A stretch of DNA of 32,046 nt from Deltaproteobacteria bacterium (GTDB taxonomy: Bacteria > Desulfobacterota > DSM-4660 > Desulfatiglandales > Desulfatiglandaceae), in assembly GCA_021163815.1 (NCBI GenBank), contig JAGGTJ010000134.1, forward strand, positions 1 through 32,046, in the 5' to 3' direction. Within the stretch, counting starts at the first letter, position 1. Every line of letters starts with the position of its first letter. Of this stretch, positions 15,588 through 25,456 are shown in pieces. The notes under the pieces were generated by a model that had not been told where the DNA came from, ran no database searches, and saw only the letters and a program-made list of their open reading frames with translations. The position numbers were made by a program, and so were the translations under genes.

Positions 15588-16418
15588 TTACTTTTTTCTT
15601 CTTCTAACAATTAAACGGTCGCTATTCTTTCTTTTTCTTGTCCTAAAGCCTTTTGTAGGAACACCCCACGGTGTCACAGGATGCCTGCCTCCTGAGGATT
15701 TACCCTCTCCACCCCCATGAGGATGATCGACAGGATTCATTGCCACGCCCCTAACATGAGGGCGTCTACCCAGCCATCTGTTTCTTCCGGCCTTACCAAT
15801 AGAGATATTTTCCTGATCCAGGTTTCCCACTTGACCTATAGTTGCCTTACAGTCAAGTAAAACCATCCTTACCTCACCTGAAGGAAGTTTTAATTGAGCA
15901 TACTTACCCTCTTTAGCCATTAACTGGGCATAGGTCCCCGCACCCCTCGCGATTTGTCCCCCATGGCCGATATTCATTTCAATATTATGCACATAGGTTC
16001 CAAGAGGAATGTTTTTTAATGGTAAAGCATTCCCAATCCTTATCTCAGCCCCTTCACCTGAAAGAAGTTTATCTCCTACCTGAAGATTATTGGGGGCAAT
16101 TATATATCGTTTTTCACCATCTGCATAACACAAAAGAGCAATATTGGCAGACCGATTAGGGTCATACTCAATTGATATCACTTTAGCCGGAATTCCGTCT
16201 TTATCCCTCTTAAAATCAATTATCCTGTATAAACGTTTACAGCCACCTCCACGGTGTCGAACCGTAATACGTCCATTCGAATTTCTCCCCCCACTTCGTT
16301 TCAAACTTTTGAGAAGACTTTTCTCAACTCTGGTATCAGTTAATTCTTCAAAGGTAGATACAGACTGAAACCTTCTCCCAGGGGATGTTGGTTTATTAAT
16401 TTTAATTCCCATATTCAT
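15588..16418 (-). CDS. rplB: 50S ribosomal protein L2
   Basis: L2 supports the peptidyl-transferase centre. The 276 residues show [37 protein letters not shown] and the C-terminal [18 protein letters not shown] with the conserved His. Two starts are possible, ATG 16418 or ATG 16412; neither has a strong ribosome-binding site. It follows rplW by 15 nt. Confidence 0.97.
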   Translation of the reverse strand: MNMGIKINKPTSPGRRFQSVSTFEELTDTRVEKSLLKSLKRSGGRNSNGRITVRHRGGGCKRLYRIIDFKRDKDGIPAKVISIEYDPNRSANIALLCYADGEKRYIIAPNNLQVGDKLLSGEGAEIRIGNALPLKNIPLGTYVHNIEMNIGHGGQIARGAGTYAQLMAKEGKYAQLKLPSGEVRMVLLDCKATIGQVGNLDQENISIGKAGRNRWLGRRPHVRGVAMNPVDHPHGGGEGKSSGGRHPVTPWGVPTKGFRTRKRKNSDRLIVRRRKK

Positions 16419-16433
16419 TTAAGCCAGATCAGG

Positions 16434-16721
16434 CTATACCCCCTCAAAAATATCCATATTCTGACCAGGTCTCAAGGTTACGATTGCCTTTTTCCAGTCA
16501 GAAGTTTTACCAATACTTCTTCCTACCCTGCGCTTCTTACCTTTAACATTAATAGTCCTTATATTTAAGACCTTAACATTAAATATAGCCTCTACAGCAC
16601 GTCTAATCTCTACCTTGTTGGCTCTTTTCTGTACCTTAAAAGAAACCTTGTTAAAGGAACTTTTTTGTACAGTGGTCTTTTCAGTACTAAGGGGCTCTTT
16701 TATGATTTGATATATATCCAC
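16434..16721 (-). CDS. rplW: 50S ribosomal protein L23, GTG start
   Basis: L23 sits at the tunnel exit and docks trigger factor and SRP. The 95 residues include IIKEPLSTEKTTVQ, FKVQKRANKVEIRRAVE and VLNIRTINVKGKKRR. The start is GTG at 16721, 4 nt after the rplD stop, giving the family N-terminus. Confidence 0.96.
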   Translation of the reverse strand: MDIYQIIKEPLSTEKTTVQKSSFNKVSFKVQKRANKVEIRRAVEAIFNVKVLNIRTINVKGKKRRVGRSIGKTSDWKKAIVTLRPGQNMDIFEGV

Positions 16722-16725
16722 TGAA

Positions 16726-17349
16726 CTAACTCAATGCCTCCCCTATATCCTTTAAAACAGATTCTTCAAGCATAAGGACATTATACTTCAAGATATCATA
16801 GACATTAAGACCCTGATGGCGTACCACTTTTGCATCTTGCACATTTCTCGATGATTTTTCAAGAATATCTTCTTTATCATGCGTAACAATTAGAGCCTTA
16901 CTTAATTCAAACCGTTTTAATAATTCTACAAATTTTTTGGTCTTCAACTCTAAAAACTCATTAAAATCTTTCACAATAACAAGTTTACCCGATGCAACCT
17001 TATCAGTTAAAGCCATTCGCAAGGCAACTTTTCTTGTTTTCTTAGAAACACGATGATTATACTTTCGTTGCTTAGGACCAAATGCCACACCTCCCCCCTT
17101 TCTGATCGGAGCAGCAGCATCTCCCACCCTTGCCCTGCCAGTACCTTTTTGACGCCACAACTTTGCACCGGAAGCCTTAACACTTGACCTGCCTTTTGTT
17201 GAAGCACATCCTGATCTTCTGGCAGCGAGTTGAGCAAGAACGACTTGATGAAGAACATGTTTCTTTACCGGCACACCAAATATATCTTCTCTCAAATCTG
17301 CCTCAGAAACCTTTTCTCTATTAAGATTGTACACATTGCAACTAATCAT
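16726..17349 (-). CDS. rplD: 50S ribosomal protein L4
   Basis: L4 binds 23S rRNA early in assembly and in many bacteria also represses the S10 operon. From ATG 17349 it has 207 residues opening MISCNVYNLNREKVSE; an upstream frame to 17433 adds a Cys-rich stretch not found in the family and was rejected. Motifs are KLWRQKGTGRARVGD, IRKGGGVAFGPKQRKYN and the C-terminal VYDILKYNVLMLEESVL. The spacer to rplC is 168 bp. Confidence 0.96.
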   Translation of the reverse strand: MISCNVYNLNREKVSEADLREDIFGVPVKKHVLHQVVLAQLAARRSGCASTKGRSSVKASGAKLWRQKGTGRARVGDAAAPIRKGGGVAFGPKQRKYNHRVSKKTRKVALRMALTDKVASGKLVIVKDFNEFLELKTKKFVELLKRFELSKALIVTHDKEDILEKSSRNVQDAKVVRHQGLNVYDILKYNVLMLEESVLKDIGEALS

Positions 17350-17517
17350 TGAATATACCTGCCACAACAGAGTGAAAATTAAACATGAACGCTCACAAAA
17401 GCAAGAAACAGAATTTAAGCGGCAATAAAACAAACATTACGTTTTTTCTTACAATATCACCGTATACAATACAAATTATCTCCGCAAAATCGAGTACCGC
17501 TTTCAGAACCCCTATGA

Positions 17518-18135
17518 TCAGGCCTTCCTGATTTCCAACAGGGCATTGGATCCGCCTGGAACAGAACCAGTGATTAAAAGAACATTTTCATCCGGTCTGA
17601 CATCAATAACCTTAAGGTTTTTTACCGTTACACGCTGGTTTCCCATTCTTCCGGGAAGCTTTCTTCCCTTTAATACCCTCCCCGGAGTAGCGCTACAACC
17701 TATAGAGCCAGGAATCCTGTGAGAACGAGAACCGTGAGTCTTTCTTCCACCCGCGAATCCCCACCTTTTCATCACACCGGCGAAACCTCTTCCTTTACTG
17801 TAGCCACTTACGTGTACTACATCACCAACATCAAAGATATCAGGTTTTATCTCCTGGCCTTCAGTAAATTCATCCACAGAATCCACCTTGATTTCCCTAA
17901 GATATTCAAAACAGCCTTTACCAACCCGTTTAAAATGTCCTTTTAAAGGTTTGTTTACCCGCTGTTCCTTTTTGGGAGAAAAGGCAACCTGAATAGCATT
18001 ATAGCCATCCCTATCTTTCGTCTTCTTTTGCATCACAACACATGGTTCAGCCTTAACAACCGTCACAGGGACACTAAATCCTTCAAGGAAACACCTTGTC
18101 ATACCTATCTTTTTTCCATACAATTTACTGACCAT
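17518..18135 (-). CDS. rplC: 50S ribosomal protein L3
   Basis: L3 is a primary 23S rRNA binding protein. From ATG 18135, preceded by TTGGAG, it has 205 residues: MVSKLYGKKIGMTR, VTVVKAEPCVVMQKKT, GYNAIQVAF, SGYSKGRGFAGVMKRWGF and KLPGRMGNQRVTVKNL. A TTG six bases earlier is less likely. It is separated from rpsJ by a 222-bp spacer. Confidence 0.96.
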   Translation of the reverse strand: MVSKLYGKKIGMTRCFLEGFSVPVTVVKAEPCVVMQKKTKDRDGYNAIQVAFSPKKEQRVNKPLKGHFKRVGKGCFEYLREIKVDSVDEFTEGQEIKPDIFDVGDVVHVSGYSKGRGFAGVMKRWGFAGGRKTHGSRSHRIPGSIGCSATPGRVLKGRKLPGRMGNQRVTVKNLKVIDVRPDENVLLITGSVPGGSNALLEIRKA

Positions 18136-18357
18136 ATGCAATTACTCCAAAGTTTTCACTTAACCTCTGACAATTTCTTCAAAACTGCCCGTTTTTTTGA
18201 TTTAACCGGCCATATCAGTGAGTTAAAAAAAAGGCATTGACAGCAAGCCTGCATAAAAGTTGCAACTCATAAAATGACAAAGGGCAGCTTTTTATATTAT
18301 AAACCCATTGCACAGTTAAGATAAAAAGCACAACAGGTTTTCCATAAGAGCCGTAAA
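18136..18357. other. Spacer between rpsJ and rplC
   Basis: 222 bp without a gene. CCTGCATAAA at 18248-18257 matches the core of the family 1 repeat end, but the flanks do not, so it may be a degraded remnant or chance. Confidence 0.4.
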
Positions 18358-18669
18358 TCACAATTTTATTTCCACATCAACACCTGCAGCAAGATCCAAT
18401 TTCATAAGAGCATCAATGGTCTGCTGAGTTGGTTCCAAGATATCCAACAAGCGCTTATGAGTTCTTATCTCAAACTGTTCTCTTGACTTCTTGTCAACAT
18501 GTGGAGATCTTAAAACACAATACTTATTAATAACTGTAGGAAGAGGTATCGGACCGGCAACTCTTGCTCCCGTATCTTTAGCAGTCTCAACAATCTCCTT
18601 GGCTGACTGATCCACCAAACTATGATCATAAGCCTTCAAACGTATCCTGATCTTCTGATTAGTTATCAT
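18358..18669 (-). CDS. rpsJ: 30S ribosomal protein S10
   Basis: S10 is a head protein of the small subunit and, as NusE, part of transcription antitermination complexes. The 103 residues read [39 protein letters not shown] and [15 protein letters not shown]. It follows tuf by 9 nt, as is common where the str and S10 operons are joined. Confidence 0.97.
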   Translation of the reverse strand: MITNQKIRIRLKAYDHSLVDQSAKEIVETAKDTGARVAGPIPLPTVINKYCVLRSPHVDKKSREQFEIRTHKRLLDILEPTQQTIDALMKLDLAAGVDVEIKL

Positions 18670-18678
18670 ATCAGCTAC

Positions 18679-19872
18679 CTACTCAATAATTTCACTAATA
18701 ACACCGGCACCTACAGTTCTACCACCCTCACGAATTGCGAACCTTAGCTCTTTTTCCATTGCAATCGGCATAATCAGACTTACTTCCATAGATACGTTGT
18801 CTCCAGGCATTACCATTTCAATTCCTTCCGGTAAAGTAACCACTCCTGTTACATCTGTTGTACGAAAGTAAAACTGAGGTCTATATCCATTAAAGAATGG
18901 CGTATGACGTCCACCCTCTTCTTTGGTAAGGATATATGCCTCTGCCTTGAATTTTGTATGCGGAGTGATGGTTCCCGGTTTGGCAACTACCTGTCCACGC
19001 TCCACCTCATCTCTCTTGGTTCCTCTTAGCAAGACACCTATATTATCGCCTGCCTGACCCTGATCAAGTATCTTACGGAACATCTCAACCCCTGTACAGA
19101 CTGTCTTCAGGGTATCCCTTATTCCTACTATTTCTACTTCATCACCTACCTTAATTATACCTCGCTCAACCCTGCCAGTTACCACTGTACCCCGGCCAGA
19201 TATGCTGAACACATCTTCTATAGGCATAAGAAAAGGTTTTTCTATATCACGGACAGGATCCGGAATATAACTATCTATTGCATCCATCAACTCAAATATA
19301 GGCTTGGCTTCCTCTGAATTAGGATCATCACTTTCAAGAGCCTTTAATGCGCTCCCCCTTATAATCGGGATATCATCTCCGGGGAACTCATATTTACTCA
19401 AAAGTTCCCTCAATTCCAGCTCTACCAATTCTATGAGCTCTTCATCATCAACCATATCGCATTTATTAAGAAATACCACTATATTAGGCACTCCTACCTG
19501 ACGTGCCAGCAATATATGCTCACGAGTCTGAGGCATTGGGCCATCATCTGCCCCTACCACGAGGATAGCACCATCCATCTGTGCTGCCCCTGTAATCATG
19601 TTCTTTATATAGTCAGCATGCCCCGGACAATCCACATGGGCATAATGCCTCTTATCTGTTTCATATTCCACATGCGCAGTGGCAATTGTTATCCCTCTTG
19701 CCTTTTCTTCCGGTGCCTTGTCTATCTCATCAAATGGCACAAAATTAGCTTTTCCCTTTTTAGCCAGATGTTTAGTTATAGCCGCTGTCAAGGTCGTCTT
19801 ACCATGATCGATGTGCCCTATTGTGCCTACATTCAAATGCGGCTTTGTTCTCTCAAATTTAGTTTTTGACAT
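18679..19872 (-). CDS. tuf: Translation elongation factor Tu
   Basis: EF-Tu delivers aminoacyl-tRNA to the ribosome as a GTPase. The 397 residues are standard. The G motifs are [22 protein letters not shown] and GSALKAL; domains 2 and 3 follow, with [12 protein letters not shown] and FRTTDVTG. The start ATG at 19872 follows TAAGGAGG. It lies 23 nt after rpsG; fusA, which usually sits between rpsG and tuf, is absent. Confidence 0.98.
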   Translation of the reverse strand: MSKTKFERTKPHLNVGTIGHIDHGKTTLTAAITKHLAKKGKANFVPFDEIDKAPEEKARGITIATAHVEYETDKRHYAHVDCPGHADYIKNMITGAAQMDGAILVVGADDGPMPQTREHILLARQVGVPNIVVFLNKCDMVDDEELIELVELELRELLSKYEFPGDDIPIIRGSALKALESDDPNSEEAKPIFELMDAIDSYIPDPVRDIEKPFLMPIEDVFSISGRGTVVTGRVERGIIKVGDEVEIVGIRDTLKTVCTGVEMFRKILDQGQAGDNIGVLLRGTKRDEVERGQVVAKPGTITPHTKFKAEAYILTKEEGGRHTPFFNGYRPQFYFRTTDVTGVVTLPEGIEMVMPGDNVSMEVSLIMPIAMEKELRFAIREGGRTVGAGVISEIIE

Positions 19873-19895
19873 CTCTCATTCCTCCTTAAAGATAG

Positions 19896-20369
19896 TTACC
19901 AACGATAGTGGGCAAATGCCTTATTAGCCTCAGCCATCCTATGCGTATCTTCTCGTTTTTTAACCGCAGAACCTCTACCTTTGGCTGCATCCATAAGTTC
20001 ACCGGCAAGCTTGGCAACCATTGTCTTCTCTCCCCTTTGCCTCGCAAAGCCTACTATCCATCTTATAGCCAGAGCAAGCCTTCTGGACGATCTAACCTCC
20101 GTAGGTACCTGATAAGTAGACCCCCCTACCCTTCGGGATTTAACCTCTACCACAGGTTTAACATTATCAATAGCCCTTTGAAATACTGCTATCGGATCAT
20201 CATCTTTCATCTTTTCTTTTATGACATCAATAGCACCATAGAAAATCTTTTGAGCAATACTCTTTTTGCCTTCTTTCATCAAGCCATTAATAAACCTGGC
20301 AACCAGCACACTATCGTACTTTGGATCAGGCAATGTCTTTCTTTTAAGAATAAATTTCTTCCTTGGCAT
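19896..20369 (-). CDS. rpsG: 30S ribosomal protein S7
   Basis: S7 nucleates assembly of the head of the small subunit. The 157 residues include [35 protein letters not shown] and [13 protein letters not shown] at the end. GGGGAG lies upstream of the ATG at 20369. It follows rpsL by 22 nt. Confidence 0.97.
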   Translation of the reverse strand: MPRKKFILKRKTLPDPKYDSVLVARFINGLMKEGKKSIAQKIFYGAIDVIKEKMKDDDPIAVFQRAIDNVKPVVEVKSRRVGGSTYQVPTEVRSSRRLALAIRWIVGFARQRGEKTMVAKLAGELMDAAKGRGSAVKKREDTHRMAEANKAFAHYRW

Positions 20370-20391
20370 TAAACACTCCCCACATTAGACA

Positions 20392-20769
20392 TCAAAGGCT
20401 TTTTGGTTTCTTTGTACCATACTTGGACCTGCCTTGTCTACGGCCTTCCACTCCTGCCGCATCCATGGTTCCCCTGATAACATGATACCTTACACCAGGT
20501 AAGTCCTTCACTCTTCCTCCTCTGATCAACACTACCGAGTGCTCCTGAAGATTATGACCCATGCCAGGGATATAGGAGGTAACTTCAATTCCATTTGTTA
20601 ATCTAACCCTTGCAACCTTTCTAAGAGCAGAATTCGGTTTTTTTGGTGTAGAAGTATAAACCCTGACACATACCCCCCTTCTCTGAGGAGCACCCTGGAG
20701 AGCAGGGGTTTTCACCTTTTTCTTTGGCTTACGACGACCATTTCTTACAAGTTGATTAATGGTTGGCAT
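20392..20769 (-). CDS. rpsL: 30S ribosomal protein S12
   Basis: S12 lies in the decoding centre. From ATG 20769 it has 125 residues opening [18 protein letters not shown]; an upstream extension to 20835 is not part of the family. [15 protein letters not shown] carries the wild-type Lys associated with streptomycin sensitivity, and [14 protein letters not shown] contains the Asp that is often methylthiolated. It is the first gene of the str-like unit and follows rpoC on the same strand. Confidence 0.97.
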   Translation of the reverse strand: MPTINQLVRNGRRKPKKKVKTPALQGAPQRRGVCVRVYTSTPKKPNSALRKVARVRLTNGIEVTSYIPGMGHNLQEHSVVLIRGGRVKDLPGVRYHVIRGTMDAAGVEGRRQGRSKYGTKKPKSL

Positions 20770-21003
20770 CAATTCCCTCGTTAGTTTTTCGTCCACAAAC
20801 GAATTCTTTTGCAATATATACATCAACCTGCGCATTTATGCAGGCATACCATAAGACCTTTCAATTCCTTGACATTACACAAAAGCTATCGTTTATGGGT
20901 TAAAACCTTACTGTGCCCAAAAATTAATTCACGTATGGGCACTCGTTAACAACCCAATTCTTCACCATATTAAAAAACTATGGCGTATTTTTATATCCGC
21001 AAG

Positions 21004-21029
21004 TGGCCAGAATATTTTGAATCTGGCCA
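21004..21029. repeat. Repeat family 3 hairpin, copy 1
   Basis: TGGCCAGA (21004-21011) pairs with TCTGGCCA (21022-21029) around an AT-rich loop. The 26-nt unit matches 29823-29848 in inverted orientation at 23 of 26 positions by eye, and the similarity weakly continues for about 30 nt on one side. Confidence 0.6.
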
Positions 21030-21044
21030 TGCCGGTCTATCAGT

Positions 21045-21090
21045 ATTTCAATCAATAAGAATCCATTTTTCTATTCTTATTGGTTGAAAT
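21045..21090 (-). other. Strong hairpin downstream of rpoC
   Basis: ATTTCAATCAATAAGAAT (21045-21062) pairs with ATTCTTATTGGTTGAAAT (21073-21090) with one mismatch across an 18-bp stem and 10-nt loop. It begins 30 nt after the rpoC stop. There is no T-run on the - strand side, so it is a poor intrinsic terminator; it may be an RNA-processing or stability hairpin. Confidence 0.55.
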
Positions 21091-21096
21091 TGTCAA
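21068..21096 (-). promoter_or_regulatory. Candidate promoter for rpsL-rpsG-tuf
   Basis: On the - strand a perfect TTGACA (21091-21096) is followed after 17 nt by TAGAAA (21068-21073), a partial -10. It lies about 300 nt before rpsL and overlaps the post-rpoC hairpin. Position and spacing are good, but the -10 match is weak. Confidence 0.4.
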
Positions 21097-21120
21097 GCTG
21101 TTTTATGAATATAATAAAAA

Positions 21121-24100
21121 TTAATTTGCAATTCCTACCGAAATATCTCTGTACATCTTAACGCCAGTTCCTGCAGGAATCAAGCGTCCCATAATAACAT
21201 TCTCCTTAAGCCCTTTAAGATAATCCACCTTACCAGCAATACTTGCATTAGAAAGCACCTTGGTTGTCTCCTGAAATGATGCAGCAGAAATAAAACTCTC
21301 TGTACTGAGTGATGCCTTGGTAATACCAAGAAGCAACGGACTGGCTGTAGCAGGTTTCTTACCCGCTTCAATAAGCGCCCTGTTCTCCTCTTCAAATCTC
21401 CACTTATCCACCTGTTCTCCAATCAAAAAATTTGAATCACCTACATCTGTCACCTTGACCTGACGTAACATCTGGCGGACAATGACTTCTATATGTTTAT
21501 CATTAATTTTAACCCCCTGAAGCCTGTAAACTTCCTGTACTTCATTCACCAAATATCTTGCCAGTTCCTTGAGACCTCTTACCCTAAGAATGTCATGAGG
21601 ATCCGCTGACCCATCCATGAGAGGTTCTCCTGCTCTCACGTAATCCCCTTCGAGCACACTTACATGCTTACCTTTTGGGATAAAATAGGTAACAGGCTTG
21701 CCAACATCAGGTGTAATAATAAGTTTCCTTTTTCCTTTCAAATACTTACCAAACGACACCTCACCATCCACATCACTTATAATAGCCGTTTCCTTTGGTT
21801 TCCTGACCTCAAAAAGTTCAGCCACACGAGGCAAACCACCTGTAATATCCTTAGTTTTTGTAGTTTCTCTCGGAATTTTTGCAAGTACAGCACCTGATTG
21901 AACTTCATCACCCTCATTAACAATCAGAATAGCGCCTACAGGAAGATAATACCTTGCAACAGATTTGGATTTTTTATCCAACTTAATTGTCTTGCCTGAC
22001 GTATTTTTAATAGAAATTCTTGGTCTTACATCCATATCCTTGGATTCAACAATAATTCTACTGATCTTTCCGGTAACAGGATCGCGTCTTTCCTGCATGG
22101 TACTTCCTTCGATTATATCGCCGAATTTTACCCTCCCCGGAACCTCAGTCATAATCGGAATGGTAAAGGGATCCCATTCAGCCAAAACCTCCCCGGCATT
22201 TACCTGCTGTCCATCCCGAACCTTCAGTGTGGCACCATAAATAATAGGATACCGCTCAATTTCTCTGCCATTTTGTCCAAGAATAGCTATCTCCCCGTTA
22301 CGGTTCATTACAGAAAGAGAACCATATTCATTTTCCACAACATTAAGTCCCAAAAATTTCACTGTCCCACTGTTTCTTGCCTGCACTGTAGACTGTTCAA
22401 CTCTTTTACTGGCTGTACCTCCTATATGGAAGGTCCTCATTGTAAGCTGGGTGCCAGGCTCACCTATAGACTGGGCAGCAATAATACCTACAGCAGATCC
22501 CACATTAACCTCATGACCATGCCCCAAATCTCTGCCATAACATTTCCTGCATATACCACCACCCTTTGCCTCACAGGTAAGAACAGATCTGATCTTTACA
22601 CGCTCCACGCCAGCAGCCTCTATCTTCTGTACCTTCTCTTCATCAAACTCTTCATTGGCTGCAACTAAGAGTTCCCCTGTAACAGGATCATAAACATCCT
22701 CAAGGGCAACCCTTCCAAGGATCCTCTCCCCAATCATTTGAAGGATCTCTCCGCTTTCCACAAGGGCATTTACCCATATACCATCCATAGTACCACAGTC
22801 TTCTTCAGTAATAATAGCATCCTGCGCAACATCTACCAGACGTCTCGTCAAATACCCTGAGTTTGCTGTCTTGAGTGCAGTGTCTGCCAACCCTTTTCTG
22901 GCACCGTGAGTGGAAATAAAATACTGCAACACATTTAAACCTTCTCTAAAATTGGAAACAATAGGAGTTTCAATGATTTCACCGGATGGTTTTGCCATTA
23001 GTCCACGCATGCCTGCCAATTGCCGCATCTGGTCCTTGCTACCTCTTGCCCCTGAGTCAGACATCATGTATATGGGATTAAACGTGGCAACTTCAGCCTT
23101 TTTACCATCACCAGTATCCACCACCTCTGTAGATATCTCATTCATCATTTCAGAGGCAACATCTTCTGTGGCCTGGGACCAAATATCTACCACCTTATTA
23201 TATTTTTCACCACCCGTAATAAGACCTGTCTGATACTGATCCTCTATCTTTTTAACCTCTTCTTCGGCTTTTTCAATAATCTTCCTTTTTTGCGATGGAA
23301 CAACCATATCTTTCATGGAGATAGAGATTCCTGAAATAGTAGCATACTGATAGCCGGTATCTTTCAGTCTGTCTGCCAAAATTACAGTGGCCTTTGTACC
23401 TACCTTTCTGTATGATTCATTAATAAGCGATCTCAATGCCTGTTTGGACAGGACCTTGTTAATAAGCGAAAAAGGCAGGCCATCAGGTAAAATATCATAC
23501 AGAAGAGCCCGACCAACCGTCGTATCATATATCTCGCCTTTTATCCTGACCTTTATAGGTGCATGAAGATCTACTTCATTGGCATCATATGCTACTTGCA
23601 CCTCACTCGGAGAAGAAAAGATCAGTCCGGCACCTTTTGCAAAAGGTTTTTCCCTGGTCATATAATACAAACCCAAAACAATATCCTGGCTTGGAACAAT
23701 AATTGGATCTCCATTTGCAGGTGAAAGGATATTGTTTGTTGACATCATCAGAACTCTGGCCTCTATCTGGGCCTCTATGGAAAGAGGAACATGAACGGCC
23801 ATCTGGTCGCCATCAAAGTCAGCATTAAAGGCCGTACATACCAAGGGATGGAGCTGAATAGCCTTACCCTCTATCAAAATTGGCTCAAAGGCCTGTATAC
23901 CAAGCCCATGCAGAGTAGGCGCACGGTTCAGCAGTATACAATACTCCTTCACGACCTCATCAAGGGCATCAAAGACCTCCGGATCTTCACGCTCAACCAT
24001 CTTTTTGGCACTCTTGATCGTAGTTACCAGGCCTTTTTCATCCAATTTATTGTAAATAAAGGGCTTAAACAGTTCCAAGGCCATTTTCTTAGGCAAACCA

Positions 24101-25197
24101 CACTGATGCAAACGGAGATAAGGGCCTACCACAATAACAGAACGTCCCGAGTAGTCAACCCTCTTGCCAAGGAGATTTTGCCTGAATCTGCCCTGCTTAC
24201 CCTTAAGCATATCACTAAGAGATTTAAAAGGTCGTTTATTAGTTCCTGTAACCACCTTCCCCCTTCTGCCATTGTCAAACAGGACATCAACCGCTTCCTG
24301 GAGCATTCTTTTTTCGTTTCTTACAATAATGTCAGGGGCCTCTAATTCCAAAAGTCTCTTCAAACGATTATTTCGGTTAATGACCCTTCTGTAGAGATCA
24401 TTCAAATCTGACGTAGCAAACCTGCCTCCATCAAGAGGCACAAGCGGGCGCAGATCCGGAGGCAATACTGGAATTGTATCCATTATAAGCCATTCAGGTT
24501 TGTTACCGGAATTCCTGAATGCCTCTATAATCTTAAGACGTTTTATAAGTTTCTTTCTTTTTGCATCCGATTTGGAGTTCATCATCTCAGATCTTAAAGT
24601 CAATGACAGATCATCCAGATTAAGATCTTCAAGCAGGGTATGAATAGCCTCTGCACCAATTCCAACTACAAACCTGTCTCCATAATCAAGCCGGGCCTGA
24701 TAAAGTTGTTCATCTGTCAACAATGAACCTTTTTCCAGGGGGGTATCCTTGGGATCTATAACAATATAACTCTCAAAATAGATAACCTGTTCCAGATTTT
24801 TAAGGGTCAAATCCAACAGGTTTCCTATCTTTGATGGCAGGCAGCTCATAAACCATATATGGGCAACAGGACATGCAAGCTCAATATGTCCCATGCGTTC
24901 ACGTCTTACCTTACTCTGGATTACTTCCACGCCACATTTTTCACATACTATCCCCCTATGCTTCATCCTTTTATATTTTCCACAATTACACTCATAATCC
25001 TTTATGGGACCAAATATCTTTGAACAAAAAAGACCATCCCGTTCAGGTTTAAATGTTCTGTAATTGATAGTCTCAGGTTTTTTCACTTCACCATAAGACC
25101 ACTCCCTTATTGTCTCAGGTGAAGCCAAGGATATCTTTACCGCATTATAACTGGATGGGTCCTTAGGTTTTGCAAAAAAGCTATACCGTTCTTCCAA
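21121..25197 (-). CDS. rpoC: RNA polymerase subunit beta', TTG start
   Basis: The largest catalytic subunit of RNA polymerase. The 1358 residues include the N-terminal zinc ribbon ([20 protein letters not shown]), the active-site loop NADFDGDQM at 458-466 with three Mg-binding Asp residues, and the second zinc site in [14 protein letters not shown]. No large lineage insertion was noticed. The start codon is TTG at 25197, supported by TTAGGAGGGG just upstream and by the family opening [10 protein letters not shown]. It is separated from rpoB by 259 bp containing an inverted-repeat element, so tight coupling with rpoB seems lost. Confidence 0.98.
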   Translation of the reverse strand: MEERYSFFAKPKDPSSYNAVKISLASPETIREWSYGEVKKPETINYRTFKPERDGLFCSKIFGPIKDYECNCGKYKRMKHRGIVCEKCGVEVIQSKVRRERMGHIELACPVAHIWFMSCLPSKIGNLLDLTLKNLEQVIYFESYIVIDPKDTPLEKGSLLTDEQLYQARLDYGDRFVVGIGAEAIHTLLEDLNLDDLSLTLRSEMMNSKSDAKRKKLIKRLKIIEAFRNSGNKPEWLIMDTIPVLPPDLRPLVPLDGGRFATSDLNDLYRRVINRNNRLKRLLELEAPDIIVRNEKRMLQEAVDVLFDNGRRGKVVTGTNKRPFKSLSDMLKGKQGRFRQNLLGKRVDYSGRSVIVVGPYLRLHQCGLPKKMALELFKPFIYNKLDEKGLVTTIKSAKKMVEREDPEVFDALDEVVKEYCILLNRAPTLHGLGIQAFEPILIEGKAIQLHPLVCTAFNADFDGDQMAVHVPLSIEAQIEARVLMMSTNNILSPANGDPIIVPSQDIVLGLYYMTREKPFAKGAGLIFSSPSEVQVAYDANEVDLHAPIKVRIKGEIYDTTVGRALLYDILPDGLPFSLINKVLSKQALRSLINESYRKVGTKATVILADRLKDTGYQYATISGISISMKDMVVPSQKRKIIEKAEEEVKKIEDQYQTGLITGGEKYNKVVDIWSQATEDVASEMMNEISTEVVDTGDGKKAEVATFNPIYMMSDSGARGSKDQMRQLAGMRGLMAKPSGEIIETPIVSNFREGLNVLQYFISTHGARKGLADTALKTANSGYLTRRLVDVAQDAIITEEDCGTMDGIWVNALVESGEILQMIGERILGRVALEDVYDPVTGELLVAANEEFDEEKVQKIEAAGVERVKIRSVLTCEAKGGGICRKCYGRDLGHGHEVNVGSAVGIIAAQSIGEPGTQLTMRTFHIGGTASKRVEQSTVQARNSGTVKFLGLNVVENEYGSLSVMNRNGEIAILGQNGREIERYPIIYGATLKVRDGQQVNAGEVLAEWDPFTIPIMTEVPGRVKFGDIIEGSTMQERRDPVTGKISRIIVESKDMDVRPRISIKNTSGKTIKLDKKSKSVARYYLPVGAILIVNEGDEVQSGAVLAKIPRETTKTKDITGGLPRVAELFEVRKPKETAIISDVDGEVSFGKYLKGKRKLIITPDVGKPVTYFIPKGKHVSVLEGDYVRAGEPLMDGSADPHDILRVRGLKELARYLVNEVQEVYRLQGVKINDKHIEVIVRQMLRQVKVTDVGDSNFLIGEQVDKWRFEEENRALIEAGKKPATASPLLLGITKASLSTESFISAASFQETTKVLSNASIAGKVDYLKGLKENVIMGRLIPAGTGVKMYRDISVGIAN

Positions 25198-25456
25198 TGT
25201 CCCCTCCTAACAACTTGATGGCCTCGCAAACAGTCTTGAAAATTTTTACAACATAACTGTCTATAGTACACACTACACGTACTGTGTTATTCACAAACTT
25301 ACCATACGGTATGTCGTGACTAAGATCGGATTTTCCGACTTCTTACGAAACCATAACAACTTAATTATCTTAAAAAGAATGTGTTACAAATGGCTTTGTT
25401 TCTTAATCTCCGTATTTGTCCTTTTGTAAGCCCTTAAACATTGTACAAAACACGGA
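25198..25456. other. rpoB-rpoC spacer
   Basis: 259 bp without a gene. More than half is the family 2-like element described at 25215-25355. Confidence 0.6.
25215..25355. repeat. Diverged family 2 element between rpoB and rpoC
   Basis: The left end TTGATGGCCTCGCAAACAGT (25215-25234) and right end GACTTCTTACGAAACCAT (25337-25354) are imperfect inverses. Both resemble the family 2 end GACTTTTTACGACGCCATC. The 141-bp element has no coding capacity. It sits just upstream of the rpoC ribosome-binding site without disrupting it. Confidence 0.55.

Larger units (their letters stand above)
20770..21120. other. Spacer between rpoC and rpsL
   Basis: A 351-bp non-coding region containing three hairpins: 20913-20942 (GTGCCCA against TGGGCAC), the family 3 repeat 21004-21029, and the strong inverted repeat 21045-21090. 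A candidate promoter for rpsL overlaps the last of these. It probably separates, or partly insulates, the rpoBC and str units. Confidence 0.55.

Noticed and set aside
18136-20844. CCTGCATAAA at 18248-18257 and its inverse at 20835-20844 as family 1 copies
   Set aside because: Only the 10-nt core matches; the second lies just before rpsL and flanking sequence does not align, so chance cannot be excluded.
20913-20942. GTGCCCA/TGGGCAC hairpin as rpoC terminator
   Set aside because: No T-run follows on the - strand and it lies ~180 nt from the rpoC stop. A TGGGCACT string also occurs near 11110, so it may be another repeat remnant.
23791-24345. 184-codon + strand frame inside rpoC
   Set aside because: Opposite strand of the conserved rpoC core, no recognisable domain.
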